A DNA stretch of 32,155 bases from Acidobacteriota bacterium (GCA_016929335.1 JAFGIY010000069.1:1-32155), one strand, 5' to 3'. Counted from the first letter of the stretch, positions 1-8,966 are shown. The notes: generated from the sequence alone by a model not told the origin. Translations and numbers: made by a program.

Positions 1-55
1 GCTCTATATCAGCCTGGTGCAACGCCCCAGGAAAGGGAGATCCAGGATGAAAAGG

Positions 56-106
56 AGGGCTGAAAGCCCGATCCATCGGATCAATATAGGGCGGGTTTTC
101 AGCCCT
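56..106. repeat. Palindromic intergenic repeat
   Basis: Arms at 56-70 and 92-106 pair in 14 of 15 positions around a 21-base loop. No gene is visible in the first 316 bases apart from this hairpin. It looks like a member of the short palindromic repeats that litter this genome (compare 14677-14700 and 31703-32131); no T-run follows, so a terminator role is not supported. Confidence 0.6.
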
Positions 107-316
107 ATTGTTGAGTTTTGAGGCAGTCTCTTGCGCCCTGGGCATTGCTGTCTAGCCCTTTCAATGCCTGCTGCTTTGAGCGGCTCACAACCTAAAGCCT
201 CAAGCTCTGCCGGAGTGATATTTACTTATTGTCAAAAAAATGGAAAGAATTCCAGGGAGGATTACACGATGCTGCTGCTTGATCGTTATGCGGCAATCCT
301 CCAAAATACCGGCGGC

Positions 317-856
317 TCAGTTCATGCGCTGTGCCGGAGCGAGTCCGGTGTTTTGAAGAATCACGATCAAAATGAATGCAACAACCAAAGCGAGAATGGC
401 GCTCCAGAGAGCCCTCTTTTCGCTGCGCTGCGAAGAGAGACCGGCCATCAGGCAGGCCCCGGTTGTCAAGACTGTGTTTCCGACCAGATAGCCCGCGAGA
501 AGCATCGGCCATCCTGCCGTGGTTCCGGATCTCAACCCGAGGGTGGCGGCGATGGCGAGCAGACTTCCGAACTTCAGTCCGAAAAGACATCCCTGTTTCC
601 AGGTTCTAACCCCAACCTTGATCGTCAGCCACACCCATGCCCAGGCTTGCAGGAAAAATGCGATGTAGCCCAGCGGAATCCTGCGAAAAAGATCCCCGGG
701 CTCAAGAAGAAATGGGCTCGGCTCGAGCCAAACCTTGGCAAACATACCCGCATTAAGAAACAAATCCAATGCCATCATGAAAATCCCGCTCGCGAGCACT
801 CTTAGGACAAATTTTCGCACTGAGATCTTCTCTTCAAGCACACAGACATTCTCCAC
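317..856 (-). CDS. Small integral membrane protein of unknown function
   Basis: I do not recognise a named family. The protein is about 179 residues with four or five hydrophobic stretches separated by short polar loops, and it ends in a strongly hydrophobic helix followed by a short tail, so it is predicted to sit in the inner membrane. The start was set at a GTG (856) because AGGGAGG lies six bases upstream of it; an in-frame ATG at 883 would add nine residues but has no ribosome binding site. It is transcribed in the same direction as the methyltransferase-like gene upstream but is separated from it by more than 200 bases, so it is probably its own unit. No enzymatic motif is visible. Confidence 0.6.
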   Translation of the reverse strand: MENVCVLEEKISVRKFVLRVLASGIFMMALDLFLNAGMFAKVWLEPSPFLLEPGDLFRRIPLGYIAFFLQAWAWVWLTIKVGVRTWKQGCLFGLKFGSLLAIAATLGLRSGTTAGWPMLLAGYLVGNTVLTTGACLMAGLSSQRSEKRALWSAILALVVAFILIVILQNTGLAPAQRMN

Positions 857-1077
857 GAAACACCTCCCTGATCGGTGTGTCATATCAGAACATCAGCCTG
901 GGAAAATGGCGTTTGTGCGCAGATTTCGAACGCAAACAGGGCGTTCGGAACGCGCACCGGGCTTCCACGGCATGAGACGAGCTCTATTCGAGAATTCACG
1001 GCTTCAATGAGATAAAACTGACCTTTCCATCTTTGCATTTACCGATAATCTGTTGCTTCAATCTTCTTCGTCGGCCT

Positions 1078-1704
1078 TCAGATCACAAACGGGATAATCG
1101 CCTTCACTTGTTTGCGGTAAGGCTGGTATTCATCGGGGAAATGCCGCAGCAGGAAAGCTTCCTCCTGCTTAAGCTTGATCAGCAAAGCGGCCATCATCAA
1201 CGGCAATGCCAGCCAGCTGCGTAGTCGGCCGATTTCAATAGCCGTGCCGAGGCACATCGTCAAAAGACCGGTGTAAATGGGATGCCGCACAAATCGATAA
1301 GGCCCGCGCCGGATTAGTTCGTGCCCCTGCCTGAAAGTCACATCACTGCTCCAGTTGCCTGCCAGCGTCCAACGTGCCCAAAGCGTCACGAATAATCCCA
1401 CTAAACAAATGAAACCTCCCATCACCAACGCCCAGTCCGCATGCGATGTCACGCGTATGTTCATCGGCTCCGGCAAATGCATTATAGTAATGGTGCCTAT
1501 GGCTATTATTGCCCCTCCCCCACCCGTCTCCTCATTCCAGGCCGCCAGCAGGAGAAAACTGACTCCCAATGGTATCCGATGAGCTAAGGAGGACCGCATG
1601 CTTTGCCTTTCTGAAGTCGCTTTCACGCGCCATCCGCTGATGAGCCAGTATGCAACGAAAATAATCCAGCAACCGAGGACGATGTAGCGCGAAATCAATG
1701 CCAT
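1078..1704 (-). CDS. Isoprenylcysteine carboxyl methyltransferase (ICMT)-like membrane protein
   Basis: A 208-residue polytopic membrane protein. The C-terminal half carries the ICMT/phospholipid methyltransferase (PEMT-like) signature: 'GPYRFVRHPIYTG' around residues 130-143, then a hydrophobic pair of helices and the closing 'KQEEAFLLRHFPDEYQPYRKQ' type segment with the conserved E..L...F..Y..Y pattern. Family members bind SAM and methylate small or lipid-like substrates at the membrane; bacterial members are mostly uncharacterised and the substrate cannot be told. ATG at 1704 has GGAG about nine bases upstream. An AT-armed hairpin at 1737-1767 separates it from the TRAP genes, so it is likely transcribed separately. 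Confidence 0.85.
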   Translation of the reverse strand: MALISRYIVLGCWIIFVAYWLISGWRVKATSERQSMRSSLAHRIPLGVSFLLLAAWNEETGGGGAIIAIGTITIMHLPEPMNIRVTSHADWALVMGGFICLVGLFVTLWARWTLAGNWSSDVTFRQGHELIRRGPYRFVRHPIYTGLLTMCLGTAIEIGRLRSWLALPLMMAALLIKLKQEEAFLLRHFPDEYQPYRKQVKAIIPFVI

Positions 1705-1736
1705 GATGCATTCGCTCCGCTCTATTAAACCTATAC

Positions 1737-1767
1737 AAATACGCCGGATGATTCCGGCGGCGTATTT
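1737..1767. terminator. Hairpin with AT-rich arms, probable terminator of the TRAP operon
   Basis: Perfect nine-base arms (1737-1745 and 1759-1767, AAATACGCC / GGCGTATTT) with a further inner CCGG/CCGG pairing. The A/T ends of the arms could act as a T-run in either direction. It lies between the end of the TRAP large permease gene and the start of the ICMT-like gene, both on the minus strand. The 1768-1986 stretch holds nothing else I can identify. Confidence 0.5.
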
Positions 1768-1986
1768 GATATTTTGTTTGATATTAGTCGATAGTAGTGT
1801 GCTTTTTTTCGACGGGAGCAGAATAGCATAGAGCTTGTCGCAATACTGCAGAAATTCTCATTCGCGGATTGGAATGAAAACCAATTGCGTGCTATCGAAA
1901 ACTGCAATAGGCCTGACGAGAACAAAAAGGGCGGATAATGACAGGAAGAGGGTCACGGGAACAATGCATTCGCCGGAGGCGCGAGC

Positions 1987-3288
1987 TTACAGTTTTGCCA
2001 TCATTTCAGGAAGCCAGAGGCTCAGGCCTGGCACGAACAAGAGGATAAAAAGGAAAATAGTCAGTGTAATCAGGAATGGAGCCGCTCCCTTTAGCAGATC
2101 CCCTGTTTTTATATTGAAGACGTTGCGCACAAAAAACAAATTCACTCCCATCGGAGGTGTTATGAGTCCGATCTCCAGGTTGACTACGTATAATATCCCG
2201 AACCAGACAAGATCAAATCCAAGTGCGGTCAGCAAAGGAGCGAAAATAGGGATGGTCAACATGGTGATAGTGATTGAGTCGAAAAGAGAGCCCAGGATGA
2301 GATAAAGAACCATTATGGCTATAACAATTGCTTTCGGAGGAACATTTAAAGACAAAACCAGATTGCTCAGAAAATCTCCGACACCGGCGCTGGCCAGCAT
2401 ATAAGAAAAAAACGAAGCTGCAACGATGATGACGAGCATCATGGCATTTATCACGGCGGCTTCTACCATGGCTCGGTATAAGCCTTTCCAACGGAGCCTG
2501 AAAACCGTGACGGCAATAATGATTATGACTACACAACCGATACCGGCGGCCTCGGTGGGTGTTGCTATGCCGAAGAAAATCGATCCGATAATGGCCGTCA
2601 GAACCGCAATTACAGGCCAGACATTTTTCAACGATCCCAACCGTGTAACCCAATTCACGGAACCTGCCGCAGGACCCAGTTTGGGATTGCGCCAGCAAAT
2701 GAGGATAGGCACAGCTGCCAACATGAGAGCTAAAAGAGCACCGGGAATTATTCCTGCAATTAACAGATGGCCTACAGACACATTGGCTATGACTCCGTAA
2801 ATTATCAAAGGGGTGCTGGGCGGAATCAATGGTCCAAGGACGCCCCCACACATCATTCCCCCAAGAGCTAATTTCCTGTCGTAACCATACCTGTCCAGTT
2901 CCGGTTCGGCCACTTTGCCCACCGCTACTATGGCGGCGCCACTGACGCCTACAGTGGAGGCCATCAGGGCTTCACCGAGAATACTGGCGCTTACCAGCGC
3001 GCCGGGGAGGCCGGAGACCCAATTCCGGGCTGCCTTATAGAGGTCTTTTCCTATGGCAGTCTCGGTGATTACACAGGCCATAAGAACGAAGAGCGGCAGA
3101 GGGGTCCATGAATAGTTATAGAACAGAGAAAATGTGGCCAGGCCCATTTTGTATAGCGCCATGGGTCCGAAAGCAAGAGTTCCGAATACCGTTGCGCTGA
3201 ATCCCAGAGCAAACGCGATTGGGACACCGAGAACCAGAAAAATTACCATGGAGACGATGCAAAGGCCCGCCGCTAGACCAGGATCCAT
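1987..3288 (-). CDS. dctM: TRAP transporter large permease (DctM subunit)
   Basis: Inner-membrane translocation subunit of a tripartite ATP-independent periplasmic transporter, driven by a sodium or proton gradient. The 433-residue length is usual for DctM. Family hallmarks are visible: the glycine/proline-rich 'GPLIPPSTPLI' loop near residues 150-160 and the mirrored 'LITPPMGVNLF' loop near residue 380, set among about a dozen hydrophobic segments. It is the last gene of a minus-strand operon DctP-DctQ-DctM, 42 bases after DctQ. The ribosome binding site is weak (GGAAA). It is complete, with no sign of decay. Confidence 0.96.
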   Translation of the reverse strand: MDPGLAAGLCIVSMVIFLVLGVPIAFALGFSATVFGTLAFGPMALYKMGLATFSLFYNYSWTPLPLFVLMACVITETAIGKDLYKAARNWVSGLPGALVSASILGEALMASTVGVSGAAIVAVGKVAEPELDRYGYDRKLALGGMMCGGVLGPLIPPSTPLIIYGVIANVSVGHLLIAGIIPGALLALMLAAVPILICWRNPKLGPAAGSVNWVTRLGSLKNVWPVIAVLTAIIGSIFFGIATPTEAAGIGCVVIIIIAVTVFRLRWKGLYRAMVEAAVINAMMLVIIVAASFFSYMLASAGVGDFLSNLVLSLNVPPKAIVIAIMVLYLILGSLFDSITITMLTIPIFAPLLTALGFDLVWFGILYVVNLEIGLITPPMGVNLFFVRNVFNIKTGDLLKGAAPFLITLTIFLFILLFVPGLSLWLPEMMAKL

Positions 3289-3330
3289 ATTTGTTTTTCC
3301 ACACAGGTGCAGGTGTTCAGCACATGGTTA

Positions 3331-3870
3331 TCAATAGGAATTATCTTTCGGTTCTCCGGGAGTCGTTTTCAGGCGAAGCAGGCCGCCAATCAGCCGTACC
3401 AGCAGAACAAGACATAAAAATCCATAGCCTGCAGGAATCATAAGTTTGATCGGGAACAACGGTACCGGCCAGGACGATTGACTATGCTGGTCAATTCTAA
3501 AAGCGCGCAGCGTATCGCTGAAACTTATCCATGTGATTATGCCGAAAAAAATGATCCCTAAAATCGGGCTGAGGATATTCGAGATAATATTCCGGATATT
3601 TTCCGGGAATCGCTCGAGCAGGAGATCACACCGGAGAAAACGGTTCTGCATTTCTACGGCGGCAACAGCCAGAACAAAGCTGAGCAGCAAAAACATCTTG
3701 CTGATCTCATAGGAGACAGGTTCGGGGGCGTTGAAAGCGTACCGCCTGACGGAACCGTAGGTTGCCAGGAAAGCCATGAGCACAATCAGTGAACCGGCAA
3801 ATGAAACCAGACCTTGATTGACGCGCTTAATCCACAGACCAAATGACCGCGCGGCCCTTTTTCCCGCCAT
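3331..3870 (-). CDS. dctQ: TRAP transporter small permease (DctQ subunit)
   Basis: A 179-residue inner-membrane protein with four hydrophobic segments (about residues 20-40, 52-75, 93-115 and 140-162), the usual size and topology of DctQ. DctQ and DctM together form the membrane part of a TRAP transporter; DctQ is thought to scaffold the complex. The segment 'YEISKMFLLLSFVLAVAAVE' is typical of the family's second helix. It lies 115 bases downstream of the binding-protein gene and 42 bases upstream of DctM, on the same strand. Sequence conservation in DctQ is low in general, so the call rests partly on context. Confidence 0.93.
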   Translation of the reverse strand: MAGKRAARSFGLWIKRVNQGLVSFAGSLIVLMAFLATYGSVRRYAFNAPEPVSYEISKMFLLLSFVLAVAAVEMQNRFLRCDLLLERFPENIRNIISNILSPILGIIFFGIITWISFSDTLRAFRIDQHSQSSWPVPLFPIKLMIPAGYGFLCLVLLVRLIGGLLRLKTTPGEPKDNSY

Positions 3871-3985
3871 TATGTCTCTTCACCAATCAATGCTCTGCAT
3901 TTGGTTTTCGGGGCAATCCGCATAAATTCACGTACATCCGTCTGCCGGTTGCTGCAAATCCGGCTGCTCGTCCGGTGGTTGTTCA

Positions 3986-5059
3986 TCAGCGCTGCTTTTC
4001 CGATTCCACGTAAGGATATTTGGCGTTTGCTTCGTCGGCAATGCGCTTTATCCCCGCGCCTATATCGTTGTACTTCTTCAATGTGGCGATGGTTTCCGGA
4101 TAGGCCAGGTTCTTCCACTTGTCGCGTTCCGCAACAGGCAGGTAATAGAATTTCACTCCTTTTGCTTCGAGATCGTCCACCAGGTCATAAAACAGCGTCA
4201 CATAATACTGGCTTAGATTCTGTGCCAGTGCACTCATCTCTTTATTCAAAATATCCTTGGTGCTCTGCTGCATTGCATCGTAGACGTCCGAATTGATGGT
4301 AATTGAATACAGAGAGCCGAGACCATGGAAAACCGTATAGTATTCGGCAACTTCATATAATTTTGCCATGAGCATGTACTGGAGAGCCGATGTCTTTGCA
4401 TTTATGATTCCCTTCTGCAGATTTGAGTAATCCTCAGAAAAATCCACCACGATGCCCGAACCGTTTAACGCCTCTATCAGGTTAGCCGAGGAAGGAGTGT
4501 CGCAACCGACAACCATGCTTTTAAGATCCTCGAGTGTTTTAATCGGCTTCTTCGCTGAGAGGAAATTAAGTGTGCCGACATAAATACATCCCAAGGACCT
4601 CTGGTCAGCCTTCTCCTGCAATATATCACTGAATATGTCATTGAGGCGGATCACGGCGTAAGCATTTGCCTCTCCGTTGTTATATAAAAACGGCAGTTCC
4701 GCCAATCCGAACTCCGGTGCAGTGCCGCTGAAAGCGGCAATCGGTATAACGCCGCCCTCTATGGCTCCAGTCCTGATTGCGTCCAGGCTTTCGGGCAAAC
4801 TCGCCAGCTGTCCGCCAGCGAACATCTGCATTTTATAGGCGCCATTGACGCGCGCATTGAATCGATCCATTCCTTCCTGGCACATTTTGGACAAGTCGTC
4901 GCCAGGAGGTACCGGCGTCGTCATGCGTATCAATTTCGTTTTGACGGCTGAAGCTGCCGGCGTCGTCGATTCGGCGCTGTTGCGAGGTTCACCGCAGCCA
5001 CCCAAAAGAATGGCAGAGACAAGCATAATGACCGGCGAACCAAGCGCTGGTTTTTTCAT
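3986..5059 (-). CDS. dctP: TRAP transporter substrate-binding lipoprotein (DctP family)
   Basis: Periplasm-facing solute receptor that delivers ligand to the DctQM permease. The start at 5059 has AAGGAG five bases upstream and gives a clean lipoprotein signal: 'MKKP', a hydrophobic core, then the lipobox LLGGC, so the mature protein starts at that cysteine and is lipid-anchored. The DctP fold is recognisable from 'FAGGQLASLPESLDAIRTGA' onward (allowing for the usual family variants) and from 'AELPFLYNN'. Oddity: in the stretch after 'KTLEDLK', where most DctP proteins have K-[IM]-R with the arginine that binds the substrate carboxylate, this one reads SMVVG, so the arginine seems absent. The substrate cannot be named. 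357 residues. Confidence 0.93.
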   Translation of the reverse strand: MKKPALGSPVIMLVSAILLGGCGEPRNSAESTTPAASAVKTKLIRMTTPVPPGDDLSKMCQEGMDRFNARVNGAYKMQMFAGGQLASLPESLDAIRTGAIEGGVIPIAAFSGTAPEFGLAELPFLYNNGEANAYAVIRLNDIFSDILQEKADQRSLGCIYVGTLNFLSAKKPIKTLEDLKSMVVGCDTPSSANLIEALNGSGIVVDFSEDYSNLQKGIINAKTSALQYMLMAKLYEVAEYYTVFHGLGSLYSITINSDVYDAMQQSTKDILNKEMSALAQNLSQYYVTLFYDLVDDLEAKGVKFYYLPVAERDKWKNLAYPETIATLKKYNDIGAGIKRIADEANAKYPYVESEKQR

Positions 5060-5303
5060 TTTTCTCCTTTTCATTATCTTTGCCCGATGCAAATATACAC
5101 CATCCTGCCCGCTGATCCGCGCGTTTCACAGAATTTTTCATCTGCCAAAATATCCACCAATCAGATGAATTATCGATCTGACTTCCCTGAAGTCGCGTCC
5201 TTCCTGTGATGCGGCATTTGTTTATATGCATCGGAAGCGGATGCAGACCATACGAACTGAAGTATGCAGGAGAAGGATAAGTTGGATTTGAAGCACCCTC
5301 GAG

Positions 5304-5480
5304 TCATTCCACCACTGATAGAGATTCGCCATCCTCATCATAGAAATTGAAAATCAGAGTTGATTCTTCACCGGGGCTTATGAATATGAATTGCGTCCTG
5401 CAGCCTCCTCCGTCCACAATCTGCGGGAATACGATCAGCGATGGAGCCGGGCGGGTGAGGTCGGCCAATTTGCCTTGCAA
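5304..5480 (-). pseudogene. C-terminal remnant of a secreted/surface protein
   Basis: Read on the minus strand, this stretch gives a coherent protein tail with the motif 'FPQIVDGGG..TQFIFI.PG' followed by 'NFYDEDGE' and a stop at 5304-5306. Such tails close many large extracellular proteins of Acidobacteria and some other phyla (recognition from memory of the motif). Only about 58 residues remain; the frame stays open upstream but runs into the end of the kinase gene and has no credible start, so I call it a decayed gene tail. Its 5' edge coincides with a 16-base sequence found again at 14718-14733, which may mark a rearrangement point. The rest of 5060-5515 holds nothing I can identify. Confidence 0.5.
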
Positions 5481-5491
5481 TAAGGTAATCG
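5476..5491. repeat. 16-base sequence shared with 14718-14733
   Basis: TGCAATAAGGTAATCG occurs here and again at 14718-14733. At the second site it forms one arm of an inverted repeat directly next to the long repeat copy B. Here it marks the edge of a decayed gene tail. A 16-base exact match in 32 kb is unlikely by chance. Confidence 0.5.
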
Positions 5492-5515
5492 TGCATAAAT
5501 CAAGATTAGCAATGG

Positions 5516-7531
5516 CTATAGCTGTGCTGTCAGCACTTCCTTAACTTTAGCTGCAAGATTATCTATTGAAAAAGGTTTGGCTATGTAATTGATATTCTCA
5601 TCCAGTACGCCTCTGTGGACAATCACATTTGCAGTATACCCCGACATATAAAGAACCTTGAGATCGGCATATTGTTTATGCAATTCATTGGAGAGTTCGC
5701 GCCCGTTCATCTCAGGCATCACTATATCCGTAACCAGCAAATCGATTTTCCCCAGATAATTGCCTGCCAGTCTCAGTGCGTCTTTCGGACTTGAGCCGCA
5801 TAGAACATTATAATTAAGATTTGTCAGCACCCTTTCAATTAGCTCCCGTATAGCCTTATCATCTTCAACAACCATTATTGTTTCACCCTGTCCCGAAAAG
5901 GTACTGAAAGCCTTTTTATTGGCAGGTTTGGCAGATTGAAAGGTCTTTTCTTTTGGCAGATATATTTTAAAGGTGGATCCTTTTCCCGGTTCGCTGTATA
6001 CATTGATAAAACCATTATTCTGCTTGACTATGCCGTATATCGTTGAAAGCCCGAGTCCAGTTCCTTTCCCGAACTCTTTCGTTGTATAAAACGGTTCAAA
6101 GATTTTCTCCTGCTGTTCATGAGTCATTCCTATCCCGTCATCACTCACTGCAAGCATGGCATAATCGCCGGTCTTGAAGCCCAGATGGGTGGCGCAGTAA
6201 TCCTCATCGAAAACAGCATTTCCTGTTTCAATAGTAATCTTGCCGACATTATCTATTGCATCCCGCGCATTGACACAGAGATTTACCAGGATCTGATCTA
6301 TTTGAGCGGGATCCATCCTGACCGGCCATGTGTCTTCGCCGGGCATCCATGCAAGGCTGATATCTTCACCTATTAAACGTTTGACCATTGAAAGCATGCT
6401 GTTTATTGTGTCATTCAGATCGAGAACCTTGGGATCTATAGGCTGTTTCCGCGCAAAGGCGAGCAATTGTTTGGTTATATCTGTTGCGCGTTTGGATGCT
6501 TCAAGAATGTGGGTGATATAACCGTGCAGAGGGTCATGGGATTTAGCTTCTGTTAAAGCAAGTTCAGCATAACCCATTATTACACTGGAAATGTTGTTAT
6601 AGTCATGGGCCACACCACCAGCCAGGTTCCCGATGGCTTCCATTTTGTGAACCTGCTGAAGCTGTTTTTGCAGTTTATCCTTTTCCTCTTCTGCATTCTT
6701 TCGTTCGCTGATATCGATCCATGTTCCCAGGGAGTAGACTAATTCTCCATTTTTATATATTGGGGTGACATCTATCTCAGCCCACGATTGTTCGCCATTT
6801 TTCTTTCTGTATTTCCTCTCGCTCCTTTTGACACCCTGACTATGTCGTTTCTCAATAGATCCGTATTTTTCGTCCTCAACCGACCAGGGATAGGGTATCT
6901 TTACGCCCAGGACATCTTCAAGACAATAGCCGGTGAGTTTTTCAAAAAACGGATTTACATACCTCACTGAGGTGTCGGGATTGTACACCAGGATTGCAGT
7001 GGGCGAATGCTCCAGCAGGCTGGAATTGAATGAATCACTCTCCTGCAAAGCCTTTTCAACTCTTTTGCGCCCGGTTGTATCTCGGGTAACCTCAATAAAG
7101 CCTGTTACCTTGCCTTCTTCTCTAATAGGAGAAAACAAGGTCTCATAATAAAGACCTCTCTTTTCATCACTGTATTCAGCGATAAATTTTTCCCCATCTA
7201 ATACTCTTTTCCGCAGGGAGTCCCAATATTGTATTATTTCAGGATCATTCGACAATTGATGCGGGATAATTCCAGGCGTTATTTCAATATTTAGCAGCTC
7301 CTCTCCCCTTTGTTTGTATTTCGCATTAAACGCCTGAGAGATCCCATTGCTGTCACAAATCAGGATATAATCTTCAGAATTCTGCATCAGAGAATAATAG
7401 TAGGCTTGGATCTGCCTCAGCGCATTCAACTCTTCAATCAATCTGACATTATCTTCTTTTTGTTTCTCAAGAAGCTTTTCGAGATCCTTAATTTTGGTAT
7501 CCAATTCTTTGTTAGTGAGTTCGTTTTTCAT
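5516..7531 (-). CDS. Hybrid sensor histidine kinase (coiled coil-PAS-PAS-HisKA-HATPase-receiver)
   Basis: A soluble sensor kinase of 671 residues with no transmembrane segment. Order: charged coiled coil (1-42), PAS 1 (about 43-155), PAS 2 (about 165-278), HisKA with the phospho-acceptor His309 in 'GGVAHDYNN', HATPase with the N-box 'NLCVNARDAI' (around 418-427), the G1 box DDGIGM, the F box 'FEPFYTTK' and the G2 box 'GKGTGLGLS', then a C-terminal receiver (about 551-671) with the acid pair Asp557/Asp558, phospho-acceptor Asp602 and Lys652. All catalytic residues are present. The receiver is the last domain and no DNA-binding regulator is encoded nearby, so the output partner must lie elsewhere. 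It could sense a cytoplasmic cue (redox, ligand) through the PAS domains. Neighbourhood to the TRAP genes on the same strand is suggestive but not proof of a link. Confidence 0.95.
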   Translation of the reverse strand: MKNELTNKELDTKIKDLEKLLEKQKEDNVRLIEELNALRQIQAYYYSLMQNSEDYILICDSNGISQAFNAKYKQRGEELLNIEITPGIIPHQLSNDPEIIQYWDSLRKRVLDGEKFIAEYSDEKRGLYYETLFSPIREEGKVTGFIEVTRDTTGRKRVEKALQESDSFNSSLLEHSPTAILVYNPDTSVRYVNPFFEKLTGYCLEDVLGVKIPYPWSVEDEKYGSIEKRHSQGVKRSERKYRKKNGEQSWAEIDVTPIYKNGELVYSLGTWIDISERKNAEEEKDKLQKQLQQVHKMEAIGNLAGGVAHDYNNISSVIMGYAELALTEAKSHDPLHGYITHILEASKRATDITKQLLAFARKQPIDPKVLDLNDTINSMLSMVKRLIGEDISLAWMPGEDTWPVRMDPAQIDQILVNLCVNARDAIDNVGKITIETGNAVFDEDYCATHLGFKTGDYAMLAVSDDGIGMTHEQQEKIFEPFYTTKEFGKGTGLGLSTIYGIVKQNNGFINVYSEPGKGSTFKIYLPKEKTFQSAKPANKKAFSTFSGQGETIMVVEDDKAIRELIERVLTNLNYNVLCGSSPKDALRLAGNYLGKIDLLVTDIVMPEMNGRELSNELHKQYADLKVLYMSGYTANVIVHRGVLDENINYIAKPFSIDNLAAKVKEVLTAQL

Positions 7532-7715
7532 TTCGCATGATTCCCATAATTCCGGAGAGGATAGAAGAATGGACGCTTGTTTTGAATTTTCAATTATTAT
7601 CCAAACCGGTTTATTCGCCTTCTGATAATGCGTATCCCGTTAACTTCCTTGAAATCACGAGGCTAATTTTACTACAGCGGGCGACGGAAAGGATTAGATA
7701 TTCAAAAAACAGAAA

Positions 7716-7736
7716 GGGCGAACACGAGGTTCGCCC
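7716..7736. repeat. Short perfect hairpin, possible minus-strand terminator
   Basis: Perfect eight-base arms GGGCGAAC / GTTCGCCC around a five-base loop. On the minus strand it is followed by a T-rich run (7701-7715), so it could end minus-strand transcripts coming from higher coordinates, upstream of the kinase. The same type of palindrome is a common dispersed repeat in environmental genomes. The rest of 7532-7864 is an AT-rich, low-complexity stretch (imperfect 'GATT(C/T)AAA' runs at 7742-7800) without a gene. Confidence 0.5.
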
Positions 7737-7864
7737 CCATCTAAGATTTCAAATTAAAGATTGAAGATTCCAGATTCAAAACAATTTTCAATTTGAAGAG
7801 CCTCGATCCGATTGCAGGTTTATTTTGCACCGAAATGCTGTTGCTGAAATTTGCTTTTTGATAC

Positions 7865-8062
7865 ATGGACGGGAAGGCGGAAGTCGAGCTGACCCTTGCC
7901 GATCCGAGCGAGCAAGTAAAGGCGAAACTGCGCGCGCTCGGCCTGGAGATCATCTCATGGCCAAAAGAATCCGCGATGGTTGTGGGAAGAATCGCGGTCG
8001 AGAAGCTGGAATCATTGCTGAGTATCGAGGCAGTGCACCGCATCGCCCAGCATTATCGGTGA
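7865..8062 (+). CDS. Small hypothetical protein, probably a domain remnant
   Basis: A 65-residue reading frame with normal protein-like composition: 'DPSEQVKAKLRALGLEII', a short turn, then 'VVGRIAVEKLESLLSIEAV'. The alternation of a helix, a strand and 'GRI....LE.L..I..V' resembles the small propeptide/inhibitor-like modules found in front of subtilisin-type proteases and in acidobacterial surface proteins (from memory, not verified). No ribosome binding site is visible, and a TGA stop lies just ahead of the ATG (7859-7861), so it may be a fragment of a once larger gene. It is followed within 70 bases by repeat copy A. Confidence 0.4.
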   Translation: MDGKAEVELTLADPSEQVKAKLRALGLEIISWPKESAMVVGRIAVEKLESLLSIEAVHRIAQHYR

Positions 8063-8129
8063 AGATGCGGCTCGGGCTTTGGATGCTCTGAACCGCCTGT
8101 CTCAAAATAGAGATTTTGAGATGCCTGTA

Positions 8130-8266
8130 TTGCAGGGCAGTGCGCTTTTCTCGGGGTCGGGGTCGGTATCGGTATCGGGTTCGGCATTTGAAATGAGCTC
8201 AAAACAATGCGCTTCGCATTTGAGATCGTTCCCTATTTCGACCCCGATACCGACCCCGACCCCGAT
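8130..8266. repeat. Long inverted-repeat element, copy A
   Basis: About 137 bases. The left arm is built from CGGGGT/CGGTAT hexamers (8151-8181) and the right arm is its inverse (8240-8266). The roughly 55-base centre contains a second palindrome (CTCAAA..TTTGAG around AATGCG-CTT-CGCATT). Copy B at 14738-14868 is almost identical in the same orientation, and a diverged copy C lies inverted at 21246-21344. It encodes no protein; the fold suggests a cruciform or structured RNA. The size and copy number fit a non-autonomous mobile repeat. Confidence 0.8.
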
Positions 8267-8302
8267 TCTTTCGGATTCCAATAAATTTTTCGGATGGCGG
8301 AA

Positions 8303-8650
8303 TTACCAGTTGCGGATTCGCCCTGTGTCCAGGTGGATAAAGCCGGATTTCGGATAATATCCCACACCGCCACAGGCCAGAGCCAGCGCGGCAGACCTGA
8401 GGCGGAACAACGGAACTCCGTCCAGTCGTACGTCTAGCGCTTTCCCCTGCATGTGCAGACTCTGCCCCGCCACTCCCTCATTGTTTTTCCGCAGCATGGC
8501 ATTGGTCTCCGGCGATCTGTAGCCGGAAATGATCTCGAAAACGCCCTCCGGCTTAAGCGATCGGGACAGCTCGGCAAGCTGGTCTAATACGCGCACATCT
8601 ATGGCGGCCACTTTCCCGTTCCGGAACGACCTGTATGGGCGCGACAACAA
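8303..8650 (-). pseudogene. Truncated YcbK/DUF882-type zinc peptidase (peptidase M15 family)
   Basis: The C-terminal two thirds of a YcbK-like protein, which belongs to the M15 family of zinc peptidases that act on cell-wall peptides. Family motifs are intact: 'SGYRSPETNAML' (about 42-53), 'SLHMQGKALDVR' with zinc ligands His66 and Asp73, and 'GFIHLDTGR' with His106. The normal protein is about 180 residues with an export signal and a 'LNLHTGE'-type N-terminal part. Here an in-frame stop at 8684-8686 leaves about 115 residues from a TTG without a ribosome binding site, and no signal peptide. It is therefore probably non-functional or non-exported. It sits in a stretch with other gene remnants. 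Confidence 0.75.
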
Positions 8651-8966
8651 AATCCTGAGCGGCTTGAAATCCCGCTTCAGTTTTCATTCCAGAAAGCTGC
8701 CCGGAAATTAAACGAATGCAGAATTCCCGATTTGCGCTGAGCTTCTCACTGCTCGCTTGCCGATTTCTTCAGATTCCTTCTTTCCCATCAGGGTAAAAAT
8801 GCCTATAGCCGAGAAAGGCTCTTCATCATGACAATAGCATGCTGATTTCTTGCTCAAACCACTGGGACGCAGGAGATAGCAGACGCGATAATTTGAAGTG
8901 ATGCACTTTCATTTAGTGGACATGCAGTGCACTCGCATGGATTAGCAGAAGAAACCCATTTTATAG

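Noticed and set aside
270..805. Plus-strand reading frame starting at an ATG with a perfect GGGAGG site
   Set aside because: The protein is low-complexity and basic, overlaps the membrane-protein gene on the other strand, and has no family resemblance; the ribosome-site match is probably chance or a remnant.
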